Part shown: positions 16,645-26,393 of the stretch, piece after piece
How positions within the stretch are numbered: position 1 is the stretch's first letter
How the letters are laid out: the number at the start of each line of letters is the position of its first letter
Source: JAXGPX01 sp040766745
GTDB taxonomy: Bacteria > Bacillota > Sulfobacillia > Fermentithermobacillales > Fermentithermobacillaceae
Length of the DNA: 64,000 nt
Reading direction: 5' to 3'
NCBI GenBank assembly: GCA_040766745.1
Contig: JAXGPX010000002.1
Location: forward strand, 124,001-188,000
The notes under the pieces: model-generated
Databases searched by the model: none
The model's input: the letters and a program-made list of their open reading frames with translations, nothing else
Told to the model about the DNA's origin: nothing
Program-made: the position numbers and the translations under genes

Positions 16645-18148
16645 CTAACTCACACTCCCTAATAGGGCTAATGGTGCGCCTCATTTCAAGAACCTTCCGG
16701 TGTATGTCAACTCCGATTTCCTGTTCAAGAGCATGCCCTAACCTTAGTACCAGTTGGTCATCAAAGGGTTTGCCTATTACCTGCAAACCGCAAGGAAGAC
16801 TAGTCTTATCTGGCCCGGCAAAACCCATGGGCATAGAAAGGGCACACAATCCTGCAAGGTTGACAGGAACCGTAATAAGATCCCCTGTATACATAGCCAA
16901 AGGATCGTCAATCTTCTCGCCTATCTTAAATGCCACATAGGGAGTGGCCGGCGAAACAATCAAATCGAATTTCTCAAAAACCTTGTCAAAGTCACGTCTG
17001 ATGAGAGTACGGACCTTGGCAGCCCTTACGTAGTATGTTTCCTTCTGCCCTGCACTGAGTGCAAACGTACCGAGCATTATCCGCCTGATCACTTCATTCC
17101 CCAGTCCCTCTCCCCGCGAACTGGTATACATGTCGTCCAGGTTTTCTACTTCTGCCCTCTTGCCAAACCGTACTCCGTCAAACTTGGCCAAATTAGAAGA
17201 AGCCTCGCAGGTGGCCACTATATAGTAAACGTCTATTGCATAGGGTGCTGATGGAATGCTGATTTCTTCGACAGCTATACCCATATTTTCCAAAGTCTTT
17301 AGAGTTCTTTTAAACTCATCTCTCACTTCCGGCGCAATACCTTCAAGAAACTCCCTGGGAAAACCAACCCTCAGCCCCTTAACACTGCCATCGAGGCCCT
17401 TTGTATAAGACACAGGCTCTCGATTAGAGGATGTTGGGTCCCCTGGGTCGTGTCCCGCTATGGCTTCCAGAGCCAGGGCACAATCCCACACAGTCTGGCC
17501 AAAGGGCCCCACTGAATCAAGAGACGATGCAAATGCTACGGCACCATACCTGGAAACAAGGCCGTATGTGGGCTTGATTCCGCATATTCCGGTGAAACTT
17601 GCAGGCTGCCTAATGGAACCGCCTGTGTCAGTTCCTAAAGCAATGGGCGCCATTCCTGCGGCAACTGCTGCCGCAGATCCACCGCTGGAGCCTCCTGGGA
17701 CTCGCTGCAAATCCCAGGGATTCTTTGTAGGGCCAAAAGCAGAAGTCTCAGTTGAAGACCCCATGGCGAACTCATCTAAGTTGGTTTTTCCAATTATGAC
17801 AGCTCCCTGATCCCTGAGCATCCTGACGGTTGTTGCATCATATGGCGAGATCCAGTTCTCCATCATTCTTGAACCGCACGTACACCCGGCTCCCCTAACA
17901 CAGATATTGTCCTTTACGGCAATAGGCAATCCGCTTAACAGGCCAGGATTCTCTCCTCTTGAGATCATAGAATCCACCCTGAATGCACTGGCACGGGCAG
18001 CAGGCTCCGTAATCTGTATAAACGCATTTATCTCGGGCTCTGCCTCACGTATTCGTTTCAAGTAACTATCAAGCACTTCTGTGGCAGTAATCTCCCCAGA
18101 CGAAATGTGCTCTAGAATCTCCCGTGTTGTCATTTCCCATACATTCAC
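16637..18148 (-). CDS. gatA: Aspartyl/glutamyl-tRNA amidotransferase subunit A
   Basis: 503 residues of the amidase-signature family, the glutaminase that releases ammonia for GatB. The Ser-cisSer-Lys triad is visible: lysine in PIAVKDNI, cis-serine in VPGGSSGGSAAAVAAG and the nucleophile in ALGTDTGGSIRQPAS. GTG start at 18148 has GAGGTG 8 bases upstream, and the N-terminus (TTREILEHISSGEITATEV) fits the family. It lies 20 bases after gatC and overlaps gatB, which points to translational coupling in a gatC-gatA-gatB order. Confidence 0.95.
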   Translation of the reverse strand: MNVWEMTTREILEHISSGEITATEVLDSYLKRIREAEPEINAFIQITEPAARASAFRVDSMISRGENPGLLSGLPIAVKDNICVRGAGCTCGSRMMENWISPYDATTVRMLRDQGAVIIGKTNLDEFAMGSSTETSAFGPTKNPWDLQRVPGGSSGGSAAAVAAGMAPIALGTDTGGSIRQPASFTGICGIKPTYGLVSRYGAVAFASSLDSVGPFGQTVWDCALALEAIAGHDPGDPTSSNREPVSYTKGLDGSVKGLRVGFPREFLEGIAPEVRDEFKRTLKTLENMGIAVEEISIPSAPYAIDVYYIVATCEASSNLAKFDGVRFGKRAEVENLDDMYTSSRGEGLGNEVIRRIMLGTFALSAGQKETYYVRAAKVRTLIRRDFDKVFEKFDLIVSPATPYVAFKIGEKIDDPLAMYTGDLITVPVNLAGLCALSMPMGFAGPDKTSLPCGLQVIGKPFDDQLVLRLGHALEQEIGVDIHRKVLEMRRTISPIRECELVD

Positions 18149-18168
18149 GTTAAAGACACCTCTTTTGG

Positions 18169-18456
18169 CTAAGACCCTTGTGGCTCTCTAGGAACCTTGA
18201 AATATTCGTCATGGGTTGAAGGAGCGCTTTCCAATACTATCTCACGGTTGAGGCTTTTGTGGGGAACATCCTCAGCCAGGCGAAGGTTGGTGCCTTCCCC
18301 CATGTTAAATGTTGGCGGAACGCCTTCTACATCAACTTCGAGCAACTCCTGCATGCGCCTGAGCATAGATTCAAAGTCCTTGGCAAACAGTTTCTTCTGT
18401 TTGTCTCCCAGTTTGATTTTAGCCAGAGACGCAACCTCTTCAACATCAATGTCCAT
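18169..18456 (-). CDS. gatC: Aspartyl/glutamyl-tRNA amidotransferase subunit C
   Basis: 95 residues. GatC is the small belt-like subunit that holds GatA and GatB together. The N-terminal VEEVASLAKIKL helix, the MLRRMQELLEVDVEGVPPT segment and the C-terminal LRLAEDVPHKSLNREIVLESAP tail match the family in order and length. The ATG follows AAAGGAG by 8 bases. Its first 11 bases overlap the end of ligA, so the gat genes are linked to the ligA-pcrA repair genes. Confidence 0.92.
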   Translation of the reverse strand: MDIDVEEVASLAKIKLGDKQKKLFAKDFESMLRRMQELLEVDVEGVPPTFNMGEGTNLRLAEDVPHKSLNREIVLESAPSTHDEYFKVPREPQGS

Positions 18457-20476
18457 CTGGCGTGCTCCTTTCTTGAATCAGATCCATAAACTCTTTCTCT
18501 TCCATTATGCGAATCCCCAGTGATTTAGCTTTTTCAAGTTTTGATCCCGGTGAATCCCCGACCAACAGTGCAAAAGTATTTCGTGATACTGAAGAAGACA
18601 CTTTCCCGCCCAGAGAAGATATTAGCTCTTCAGCTTCATGACGAGCCATATTGCTCAAAGTTCCTGTTATGACAAAGGCCTTACCAGAAAACATGCCTTC
18701 TTTAGTCTCATAGGACTGCCTTGCTAAAGACGCTTTTACCCCTGCCCGTTTGAATTTTTTTACCAGTTGCCTCATAGAGTCTGTCCTGGTAAAAGCCACA
18801 ATCGACCTGGCAGTTTCCGGGCCTACTACAGGTATCTTCATAAGATCATCTTCAGAAGCCTCCAGGAATGTGTCCAGAGTCGAAAACCTTTCGGCAATAA
18901 GCCTTGCCGTTTGCTGCCCAACGTGTCTGATACCTATTGCATAAATTAGCTTGTCAAGAGGCCTTTCTTTAGACGCCTCTATGCTCCTTATCAAATTATC
19001 CGAAGATTTTTCGCCTAGCCTCGGAAGGCCGGATATTTCCTCTTTCTTGAGGAAATACAAATCACCTGCATCCTTAATCAAATGTGACTCCAAGAGTAAT
19101 TCTATAAGAGAGGGGCCAAGCCCTCTTATGTCCATGGCGTCTCTTGAGGAAAAGTGAATCAGGCTCTCCTTGAGCTGAGCAGGGCAGGCCATATCTGTAC
19201 ACCTGTATGCGACCTCTCCAGGGAGCCGCACAACCTGCGAGTTACATGCCGGGCACTTATCTGGCATGGAAAATTCGACTTCACGGCCTGTTCTCTTTTC
19301 GGTCACCACAGACACAATCTCAGGTATTACTTCCCCTGCTTTTTGAAGTATGACAGTATCACCTATGCGGATATCTCTTTGCCTTATGAAATCTTCATTA
19401 TGTAGTGTTGCCCTGGATACAGTAGAGCCCGAAACCCTTACAGGCTCCAAAATCGCAGTAGGAGTAATCACACCTGTGCGCCCTACCTGGACTACTATGT
19501 CTCTGACTATGGTTTCAACTTGCTCTGCCGGAAACTTGAATGCTATCTGTGAACGTGGCGAATGGCCTGTTGCTCCAAGGCCACGGCCCAAACTCAAATC
19601 ATTGATTTTTACTACAATACCGTCTATGTCATAAGTAAAAGAATGCCGTTTATTGCTCCACCTGTGAAGGGACTCTACAACTTCGTCTATGGATCTCAAG
19701 TAGTCATAATCAGGTACGGGAAAGCCCATTTCTTTGAGCAAAGCCAGGCAACCGGCCTCACTGTCCGGCAAGGCCCAATCATTGCCTGTAATATCCCTTA
19801 TTTCGTAAAACAGGGCTCGTAACGGCCTAGAGGCAGTAACTGCTGGATCTAACTGCCTCAAAGACCCAGCGGCAGCATTACGGGGATTGGCAAAAGTCGA
19901 AAGCCCATTTTCCTCCCTGTCTTCATTGAGTTTCCTAAAGTCTTCTTTAGGTAGAAAAACTTCACCTCTGACCTCAAGGTATTCAGGCAGTTCTTTCCCT
20001 GTATCCCGCAATACCAGAGGCACAGACTTTATGGTCTTAACATTCTGGGTCACGTCCTCGCCTGAGACTCCGTCGCCTCGCGTGAGAGCAAGGGCAAATC
20101 TGCCGTTTTCATAGCGCAGAATCACAGAAAGCCCGTCTATCTTGGGCTCCATTACATAGTCAAGCCTGTCTGCCTGAACCAGTTCCCTGGCTTTTCTGTC
20201 AAATGCTCTGAGTTCCTGCTCACTAAAGGCATTGGAAAGGCTGAGCACGGCCCTGGTGTGAGGAACAGATCTAAACGCCGAAGATAATTGGCCACCTACG
20301 CGCTGGGTAGGTGAATCCGGAGTAATGAATTCGGGATGCTCTTCTTCAATAGTTTGCAGTTCTTTGACCAACTTATCAAACTCAGCATCACTTATGGCCG
20401 GATCGTCCAGAACATAGTACCGGTACTGGTATTCATTTATCAGACGCCGTAGTTCAAGAGTCCGTTCCAGGGCCAT
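18446..20476 (-). CDS. ligA: NAD-dependent DNA ligase LigA
   Basis: 676 residues from the ATG at 20476, chosen because GGAGGA lies 9 bases upstream (a GTG at 20485 touches the ribosome site). Seals nicks during replication and repair using NAD. Domain order: NAD-binding Ia domain (YRYYVLDDPAISDAEFD), adenylation domain with lysine in MEPKIDGLSV, OB-fold, zinc finger with four cysteines (CPACNS...CTDMACPAQL), helix-hairpin-helix repeats (GIRHVGQQTARLIAERF), and a C-terminal BRCT domain from about 595 (GKAFVITGTL). Follows pcrA by 14 bases, a classical pcrA-ligA pair. Confidence 0.96.
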   Translation of the reverse strand: MALERTLELRRLINEYQYRYYVLDDPAISDAEFDKLVKELQTIEEEHPEFITPDSPTQRVGGQLSSAFRSVPHTRAVLSLSNAFSEQELRAFDRKARELVQADRLDYVMEPKIDGLSVILRYENGRFALALTRGDGVSGEDVTQNVKTIKSVPLVLRDTGKELPEYLEVRGEVFLPKEDFRKLNEDREENGLSTFANPRNAAAGSLRQLDPAVTASRPLRALFYEIRDITGNDWALPDSEAGCLALLKEMGFPVPDYDYLRSIDEVVESLHRWSNKRHSFTYDIDGIVVKINDLSLGRGLGATGHSPRSQIAFKFPAEQVETIVRDIVVQVGRTGVITPTAILEPVRVSGSTVSRATLHNEDFIRQRDIRIGDTVILQKAGEVIPEIVSVVTEKRTGREVEFSMPDKCPACNSQVVRLPGEVAYRCTDMACPAQLKESLIHFSSRDAMDIRGLGPSLIELLLESHLIKDAGDLYFLKKEEISGLPRLGEKSSDNLIRSIEASKERPLDKLIYAIGIRHVGQQTARLIAERFSTLDTFLEASEDDLMKIPVVGPETARSIVAFTRTDSMRQLVKKFKRAGVKASLARQSYETKEGMFSGKAFVITGTLSNMARHEAEELISSLGGKVSSSVSRNTFALLVGDSPGSKLEKAKSLGIRIMEEKEFMDLIQERSTPDGH

Positions 20477-20490
20477 TTCTAACACTCCTC

Positions 20491-22452
20491 CTATAAACCG
20501 TGCCAGGCCCTAACTTCCAAGAGATCCTCTGGGATCTCACGAAGAAATCTGGACACGCCGTTTAGATTTGTACCAAGATACGTCTCTCTTTGAGTGGCCA
20601 GGGTAAGGTACAGAAGCTCTTTTGCCCTGGTCATACCCACATAACACAGGCGCCGCTCTTCTTCTATCTGATTTTCATCTCCAATAGATCTGGCATGTGG
20701 CAGAATTCCCTCTTCCATGCCTACTAAAAACACTACATCAAACTCAAGTCCTTTTGCAGCATGTAAGGACATCATCACACACGCGTCCTGGGTTTCATCA
20801 TACATATCCTGATCACTGATAAGTGCTTGATCTTCCAGGTACTCGTAAAGATTCTGGCCTCTTGCAGCCGACGCTTTCATAGAGATTAGCAATTCATCAA
20901 GGTTCTCTAACCTGCTTTGACTTTCATCTGTATCATCAGCCTGAAGCCAACGCCTGTACCCGGTATGATCGAGAATATGAGCCATAATCCCGTGGATTGG
21001 CAAGTTTTCTATGTCAGATACTTCCCGTAAAATAGTGCCAAGTTCCCCGGCTGCCTTCTTGCCGGGCCTTGTCAAACCTGAGATCGACGAGGCCTGACAA
21101 AATGCCTCTACAATGGTGAGGCTCTTTTCATCAGCGTAAGCAATAATCTTCTTCAAACTTGCAGGGCCTAGCCCTCTGGGAGGTGCGTTAATCACTCTTT
21201 CCAGGGCAACATAGTCACGCGGGTAAGCTATGATTCGAAGGTAGCTTATGGCATCCTTGATCTCTTTTCTCTCGTAGAAGCGCAGGCCTCCGACAATTGT
21301 GTACGGTATGCCAATACGCATAAACGCATCCTCTATGCTCTTAGATTGTGCGTGGGTACGGTATAGCACAGCCATTGAGCCCAAGGGCCTGCCGGAAGAT
21401 AGCTTGAGTACCTCCTGCGCGACAAATTGGGCCTCGTCATCCTGGTCCTGTCCCGCAAAGACAGTAATCAGCCCTCCACCCTTCCGTGAGGTCCATAGCC
21501 GTTTATCCTTCCGAAAATAATTGCGTGAAACTACATGATACGCACCGTCCAAGATAACCTGGGTAGAACGGTAGTTCTCTTCAAGTTTCACTGTTTTGCA
21601 TGATGGGTAATCCTTTTCAAATTCAAGGATATTTCGAAGATCCGCACCCCTGAAATTGTAGATGCTCTGGTCGTCATCTCCAACAACTGCAAGATTCTTG
21701 TGAGACGCCGCCAAAATCCTTGTGAGCTCATACTGGGCCCTGTTAGTATCCTGGTATTCATCTACCAATATGTACTGAAATTTGCTCTGATACTTCTCAC
21801 GTACCTGCCGGTTATTCTTTAGTAACATGACTGCTTGCATAATCAGGTCGTCAAAGTCCATTGCGTCAACAGCCGAGAGCCTCTGCTGGTACAACGCATA
21901 TGCCTGTGAAACTTTTGTTTCGAAGAAAGATACGGCATTTTTGGCCATGTCCTGAGGGCTCCACAGCTTGTCTTTGGCACTTGAAATCAGCCTTAGCATA
22001 CTCGAAGGAGTAAATTGCCTTTCAGACAAGTTCATCTCCTTAAGAACCTGTCTCATTATCCGTATCTGGTCCTGGGAATCCATTATTGAAAACCGGCCTG
22101 ATTTACCTATCGAAGGGTACTCTGTCCTGAGTATTCTGGCACACGTTGCATGGAAGGTCATGGCCCAGACACCTTCGGCTTTGGGCCCAAGGACAGACTG
22201 TATACGACTCCTTAACTCATTTGCAGCTTTATTTGTAAAGGTAATAGCCAAAATAGACCATGGTTTCACACCCTGGGATATGAGGTAGGCTACACGCCTG
22301 GTAAGGACAGTGGTCTTGCCGCTGCCTGCACCGGCGAGTATTAGAAGAGGCCCGTTGATGTGGGTTACCGCTTCCTTTTGCTGTTTGTTTAGCCCGGCAA
22401 GAATTTGCTCTTGCCCTGGATAATCTAGGTTTATCTTTGCCAAAATTAACAC
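20491..22452 (-). CDS. pcrA: ATP-dependent DNA helicase PcrA/UvrD family
   Basis: 653 residues, a bit shorter than typical PcrA (about 720-740), mainly at the C-terminal tail. Superfamily 1A 3'-5' helicase used in nucleotide excision repair, rolling-circle replication and clearing of RecA or RNA polymerase. Motifs: Q motif LNKQQKEAV, Walker A ILAGAGSGKTT (about 38-48), motif Ia FTNKAANEL, Walker B ILVDEYQDTNRAQ, motif III VVGDDDQSIYNFRGA, motif IV, and SLHAAKGLEFDVVFLVGMEEG. GTG at 22452 is used here, but the Shine-Dalgarno is weak and a slightly later start is possible. Head of the pcrA-ligA-gatCAB-murB block. Confidence 0.94.
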   Translation of the reverse strand: MLILAKINLDYPGQEQILAGLNKQQKEAVTHINGPLLILAGAGSGKTTVLTRRVAYLISQGVKPWSILAITFTNKAANELRSRIQSVLGPKAEGVWAMTFHATCARILRTEYPSIGKSGRFSIMDSQDQIRIMRQVLKEMNLSERQFTPSSMLRLISSAKDKLWSPQDMAKNAVSFFETKVSQAYALYQQRLSAVDAMDFDDLIMQAVMLLKNNRQVREKYQSKFQYILVDEYQDTNRAQYELTRILAASHKNLAVVGDDDQSIYNFRGADLRNILEFEKDYPSCKTVKLEENYRSTQVILDGAYHVVSRNYFRKDKRLWTSRKGGGLITVFAGQDQDDEAQFVAQEVLKLSSGRPLGSMAVLYRTHAQSKSIEDAFMRIGIPYTIVGGLRFYERKEIKDAISYLRIIAYPRDYVALERVINAPPRGLGPASLKKIIAYADEKSLTIVEAFCQASSISGLTRPGKKAAGELGTILREVSDIENLPIHGIMAHILDHTGYRRWLQADDTDESQSRLENLDELLISMKASAARGQNLYEYLEDQALISDQDMYDETQDACVMMSLHAAKGLEFDVVFLVGMEEGILPHARSIGDENQIEEERRLCYVGMTRAKELLYLTLATQRETYLGTNLNGVSRFLREIPEDLLEVRAWHGL

Positions 22453-22480
22453 ACCGCCATTGGGTTACTGGGACAACTAG

Positions 22481-22510
22481 ATTATACAGGATCTGTTCTC
22501 CACTGGGCAA
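22481..22510 (-). promoter_or_regulatory. Promoter of the pcrA-ligA-gatCAB block
   Basis: On the minus strand TTGCCC (22505-22510) and a perfect TATAAT (22481-22486) stand 18 bases apart, about 29 bases ahead of the pcrA start codon. It is the only strong promoter seen before this seven-gene block. The divergent XPB gene starts 110 bases away. Confidence 0.65.
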
Positions 22511-22618
22511 AGCCTTGGAAAGACCTGCAAGAAGGAACTTCAATTACTGACGTAGAATAAGGTTCTCTTGGGACTATTATCTTCATGGGGCGAAAAACAT
22601 ATTTCAGGGGGAGTACCT

Positions 22619-24313
22619 TTGCAGACGAATCTTCCAGCTATAGTCCAAAGCGATGGCACCATTTTGCTTGAAGTAGACAATCCGGATTACGAGAACGCGC
22701 GTGACATAATAATGCGCTTTTCAGATCTGGTAAAGAGCCCTGAATACGTTCATACTTACCGGTTGTCTGTGCTCTCGCTATGGAACGCCGCTTCTTGCGG
22801 CTTCTCCCCTGATGAAGTGATTGAAGGACTCAGCCGCTACTCCAGGTATCCTTTACCTCAGAACATAGCTGTCTATGTCAGGGATACAATGGAAACGTTT
22901 GGCATACTAAAACTCACTCGCAAAGGCGACTTGTTCGTCTTGCATTCATCTGATGAGTTTATCATGGAGGAAATTAGGCGTTCAGATAAGATGGCCCCCC
23001 ACATCCAAGAGATCACCGGAAAAGATTCAATGATAATCAGACCGTACTCACGGGGCCTTGTTAAGCAGATTCTGATTAAAATGGGCTACCCATGTGAAGA
23101 CCTGGCAGGCTACACAGAAGGTGACCCTCTGGATATTTCCCTTCGTAACAAGGCCATGAGCGGGAAGGAATTTGGCCTAAGGCCATACCAAAGGGCTGCC
23201 CGAGACGCCTTTTGGGCAGGTGGAAGCGTCAGAGGTGGCAGCGGAGTGGTTGTCCTTCCGTGTGGGGCAGGCAAAACCATTGTAGGCCTTGGCGTCATGG
23301 AGCAAGTTGCTGCCCAAACCCTGATTCTTACAACCAACATCGTAGCCCTCAGGCAGTGGATAGCCGAAATTCTGGATAAGTCCGACTTAAGCCCTGACAT
23401 GGTAAAGGAATACAGCGGCGAGAAGAAAGATGTTGGGCCTGTAACCGTCACTACCTATCAGATTCTTACTTACAGAAAAAGAGGTACAGAGGAATTCCCT
23501 CATTTTTCGCTGTTTGACGAAAGGAACTGGGGCCTGATCATATACGATGAAGTACATCTTTTGCCTGCTCCGGTCTTTAGGATCACTGCAGACCTTCAGG
23601 CCAGGAGGAGACTGGGCCTTACCGCTACTCTTGTCCGAGAAGACGGCCGTGAAGATGATGTTTTCAGCCTTATCGGCCCTAAGAAATTCGACAAGCCGTG
23701 GAAAGAACTTGAAGCCCAGAACTGGATCGCAACGGCCCACTGCCACGAGATACGTGTTGATTTCGACCAAGCACACCGCCTTGAATACCATACTGCCGGA
23801 GAAAGAGACAAATACAGAATTGCAGCAACCAATCCTGCCAAATATGATTTGGTGAAAGAAATCGTGGAGCACCATAAGGATGACCAGATACTTGTGTTGG
23901 GCCAGTATATAGACCAGTTAGAAGACATATCAAGAATTCTTGACGCTCCAATGATCTATGGCCAAACCCCAAATAGTGTCCGGGAAGAATTATACGCCAA
24001 ATTCAGGTCCGGAGAAGTTAAGGCCCTTGTGGTCTCCAAAGTAGCCAATTTTGCAGTAGACCTGCCAGATGCCAGTGTGGCAATCCAGGTGTCAGGGACT
24101 TTTGGATCGCGCCAGGAAGAAGCCCAGCGCCTTGGCAGGATTCTCCGTCCAAAACCTCAAGGGGAAAGTGCAGTATTTTACTCTTTGGTTACCCGAAATA
24201 CAAAGGATCAGGACTTTTCACAGAAAAGGCAGCTTTTTTTGACGGAACAGGGATATAAGTATACCATTTGGGAGAGTCAGAACTTTCTTGAGGCATGGAA
24301 GAGGGGACAATGA
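22619..24313 (+). CDS. XPB/Rad25-type superfamily 2 DNA helicase
   Basis: 564 residues from a TTG at 22619 that has AGGGGGAG 7 bases upstream; an in-frame start at 22568 lacks such a site. Bacterial homolog of the TFIIH/archaeal XPB helicase. Seen are the N-terminal damage-recognition-like domain, the LRPYQRAARDAF Q-motif region, Walker A LPCGAGKTIVG, DEVH box (IYDEVHLLPA), TATLVRED with the RED motif of XPB that opens DNA, and helicase domain 2 with SKVANFAVDLP and QRLGRILRPK. In eukaryotes and archaea XPB opens damaged DNA for repair; bacterial XPBs are less studied. The next gene overlaps by ATGA, so the two are coupled. Confidence 0.92.
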   Translation: MQTNLPAIVQSDGTILLEVDNPDYENARDIIMRFSDLVKSPEYVHTYRLSVLSLWNAASCGFSPDEVIEGLSRYSRYPLPQNIAVYVRDTMETFGILKLTRKGDLFVLHSSDEFIMEEIRRSDKMAPHIQEITGKDSMIIRPYSRGLVKQILIKMGYPCEDLAGYTEGDPLDISLRNKAMSGKEFGLRPYQRAARDAFWAGGSVRGGSGVVVLPCGAGKTIVGLGVMEQVAAQTLILTTNIVALRQWIAEILDKSDLSPDMVKEYSGEKKDVGPVTVTTYQILTYRKRGTEEFPHFSLFDERNWGLIIYDEVHLLPAPVFRITADLQARRRLGLTATLVREDGREDDVFSLIGPKKFDKPWKELEAQNWIATAHCHEIRVDFDQAHRLEYHTAGERDKYRIAATNPAKYDLVKEIVEHHKDDQILVLGQYIDQLEDISRILDAPMIYGQTPNSVREELYAKFRSGEVKALVVSKVANFAVDLPDASVAIQVSGTFGSRQEEAQRLGRILRPKPQGESAVFYSLVTRNTKDQDFSQKRQLFLTEQGYKYTIWESQNFLEAWKRGQ

Positions 24314-25905
24314 TGGACCTACGGGAAGCACTTTCAAGTATCCCAGTAGAACGCATGACATCAATCGCGAACTTCTATGGTATTACTTTGCCCTGTGAAC
24401 CGGAGCAGAAGAAGTCAGAATATGAGTCGAATCTAGCCGCATTGATCACTTCTCACCTCTTGGTACCTGCAAATGCACTTGTAGCTATGAATGGCCTGAA
24501 CGAAGAAGAAATGCTAGCACTTCGCTTGATAACCCTTGCAGGAGGGGGAAATGGCGTTGTAGTTGAACAGTGCCATCAGAAACTCAACCAGTTGTCACGT
24601 AAATGGCGGCGCAACGGGTTTAAGGTTATAGAAGGGCTAATAGCCAGGGGCCTGGTATTTACAAGGAGAGAAGGATACCGGCAGGTGTACTTTGTACCTG
24701 AAGATCTTCGAAACGTGCTCTCGAAATTCTTTCTCGGCAGCATCTTTCAAAAAGCAAGTCTGGATCCAACCCGATTCACTCCAAGGCATAGAATAGATTT
24801 TGCGGCCCCTCTGAGACACATGTGCCTCTTCCTGTCTTATTTGCGCAAACATGAAGTGCGTGTAACTCAAGCAGGGACAATGTTCAAGAAAGCCCAGAAC
24901 GAACTATCGATCCTTGTGGAAGAGGAGGACTCAAATATAGACGAGTCTTTCTTCCCTGTAAGGTATCCGCCCAGGCTGGCCTTTTTGGTCTACTTTGCAA
25001 AGTCCAAAAGCCTGTGCGACGAAAGGAATAATACCCTGAGGCTGGGTTCACAAGCATCAGCATGGCTTGAATCACCTTACCGTGAATGGCGCATGGATCT
25101 TTTCCGGTATTGGAAGCAGACATTTATGACACAAGATTCTGACTTGCAGACAATACTTTGGATAATCATGAACTCACCTAAAGATACAGTCCTCTCTATT
25201 TCAAACCTTCTTGCAGAAATGGATACGCTGTCTACAAGCCACTCATCCCATGGCCTTAGCTTGCGTGCTGAAAAGAACCTGGTCAACATCCTAGAGTATC
25301 TTGGCGCCCTTGAAGTATCCAATGCAAGAAATGAAATAACCGTCAGGGTAACTCCACTAGGACGGGCCCTTTTTGAGATTGATCCGTGGCCTGAAGAGAC
25401 ATTTGATACAGACATATACGTCCAATCGAACTTCGAAGTCCTTGTTCCATGCACAGTTGAACCGAAGATTCTATGGTCCATTGATACCTTTGCCGAAGTC
25501 ACCAAGGTAGATCAGATGATGGTCTACAAGTTGTCCAGAAACTCAGTATACAGGGCTCTCTTACACGAATATACTCCCGAGATTATAGAACGGTTTCTTG
25601 AGGAACATTCTAAGAGCCCTCTTCCGCAAAACGTAACATATTCAATAGCCCACTGGGGAACATCATATGGCCGCATAGAGTTCGAGGACGTAATACTTCT
25701 CAAATGTGATTCTGATGATCTTGCCGACGAACTCATGATGTCACCCAAAATAAAGCCATATCTAAAGAAAAAAGTGGGCCCTTGTTACCTTGTAGTAGAA
25801 AGAGACTCTTACGAATCTCTCATAGCAGCCCTTTCCGATGAAGGATATATGCCCAAAGTCAGCACAGGAACCCGCCTCATTGCGGAACAAGCCGGCCAGC
25901 CCTAG
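24310..25905 (+). CDS. Helicase-associated protein (XPB/Ssl2-like helicase-associated domain)
   Basis: 531 residues from the ATG at 24310, whose ATGA overlaps the stop of the XPB gene; GAGGGG is just upstream. There are no helicase motifs. The N-terminal 200 residues are helical and look like winged-helix modules (EEEMLALRLITLAGGG... and KVIEGLIARGLVFTRREGYR). The C-terminal third (TDIYVQSNFEVLVP, then EYTPEIIERFLEEHSKSPLPQNV and a WGTSYGRIEF segment) fits the helicase-associated domain PF13625 found beside or fused to bacterial XPB. Role is likely as DNA-binding or regulatory partner of the helicase; this is inference from family and coupling. Converges on the RseC-like gene. Confidence 0.8.
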   Translation: MMDLREALSSIPVERMTSIANFYGITLPCEPEQKKSEYESNLAALITSHLLVPANALVAMNGLNEEEMLALRLITLAGGGNGVVVEQCHQKLNQLSRKWRRNGFKVIEGLIARGLVFTRREGYRQVYFVPEDLRNVLSKFFLGSIFQKASLDPTRFTPRHRIDFAAPLRHMCLFLSYLRKHEVRVTQAGTMFKKAQNELSILVEEEDSNIDESFFPVRYPPRLAFLVYFAKSKSLCDERNNTLRLGSQASAWLESPYREWRMDLFRYWKQTFMTQDSDLQTILWIIMNSPKDTVLSISNLLAEMDTLSTSHSSHGLSLRAEKNLVNILEYLGALEVSNARNEITVRVTPLGRALFEIDPWPEETFDTDIYVQSNFEVLVPCTVEPKILWSIDTFAEVTKVDQMMVYKLSRNSVYRALLHEYTPEIIERFLEEHSKSPLPQNVTYSIAHWGTSYGRIEFEDVILLKCDSDDLADELMMSPKIKPYLKKKVGPCYLVVERDSYESLIAALSDEGYMPKVSTGTRLIAEQAGQP

Positions 25906-25909
25906 TTTC

Positions 25910-26335
25910 TTAATCCTCTTGAACCGGCCTTGCAATTGGCATATATCTTCTTGCCTGAGTAGCGGCAGTATCATAGCTTCGGAGCCAAACAAAAGAAAGG
26001 GCAAAGCCTCCCAAGGCAAAAATCCAGCCCCATGTTGAAGGGCTGCCGAGAAGCCGGCCCAAGAACCATCCGCCGCCGTATCCGGCACCGGCACAGACCA
26101 AGGGAAGGCCATAAACAAGTAAGGAAAGCCTTAAGTAATCAGAATCCGGAATCTCTAACTCAACAAGATCACCAGGCCCTGGATCGCCGGTCTTTATAGC
26201 TTCGATGATAATGACGTCTCCACCGAATGATATGTGTCCGCCGCAGCGCCCACAGCTTCTGCAGGCAGCCTTCTTCTGTACCTCAACTACAACTGAGTCT
26301 CCCTTGACTGAAATTACAGTGCCGATTTCTTTCAC
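25910..26335 (-). CDS. RseC/MucC-like membrane protein (SoxR-reducing family)
   Basis: 141 residues from GTG 26335, which follows GGAGG by 8 bases. A beta-rich N-terminus (GTVISVKGDSVVVEV) carries the four-cysteine motif of the family (CRSCGRCG plus nearby positions), followed by VPxGDLVELEIP-like residues and two hydrophobic hairpin helices (about 78-100 and 103-125). RseC proteins in Rnf-bearing bacteria are thought to assist redox complexes (Rnf, Rsx) and SoxR reduction; in Clostridia the role is not settled. It follows rodA by 38 bases and may be the last gene of that operon. An Rnf operon lies 9 kb upstream. Confidence 0.75.
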   Translation of the reverse strand: MKEIGTVISVKGDSVVVEVQKKAACRSCGRCGGHISFGGDVIIIEAIKTGDPGPGDLVELEIPDSDYLRLSLLVYGLPLVCAGAGYGGGWFLGRLLGSPSTWGWIFALGGFALSFVWLRSYDTAATQARRYMPIARPVQED

Positions 26336-26393
26336 AGTTGCTTCCTCCAAAACCAAGCCAGATGAATCCAGGCTGCATGTCCTGTAGCCGAAT

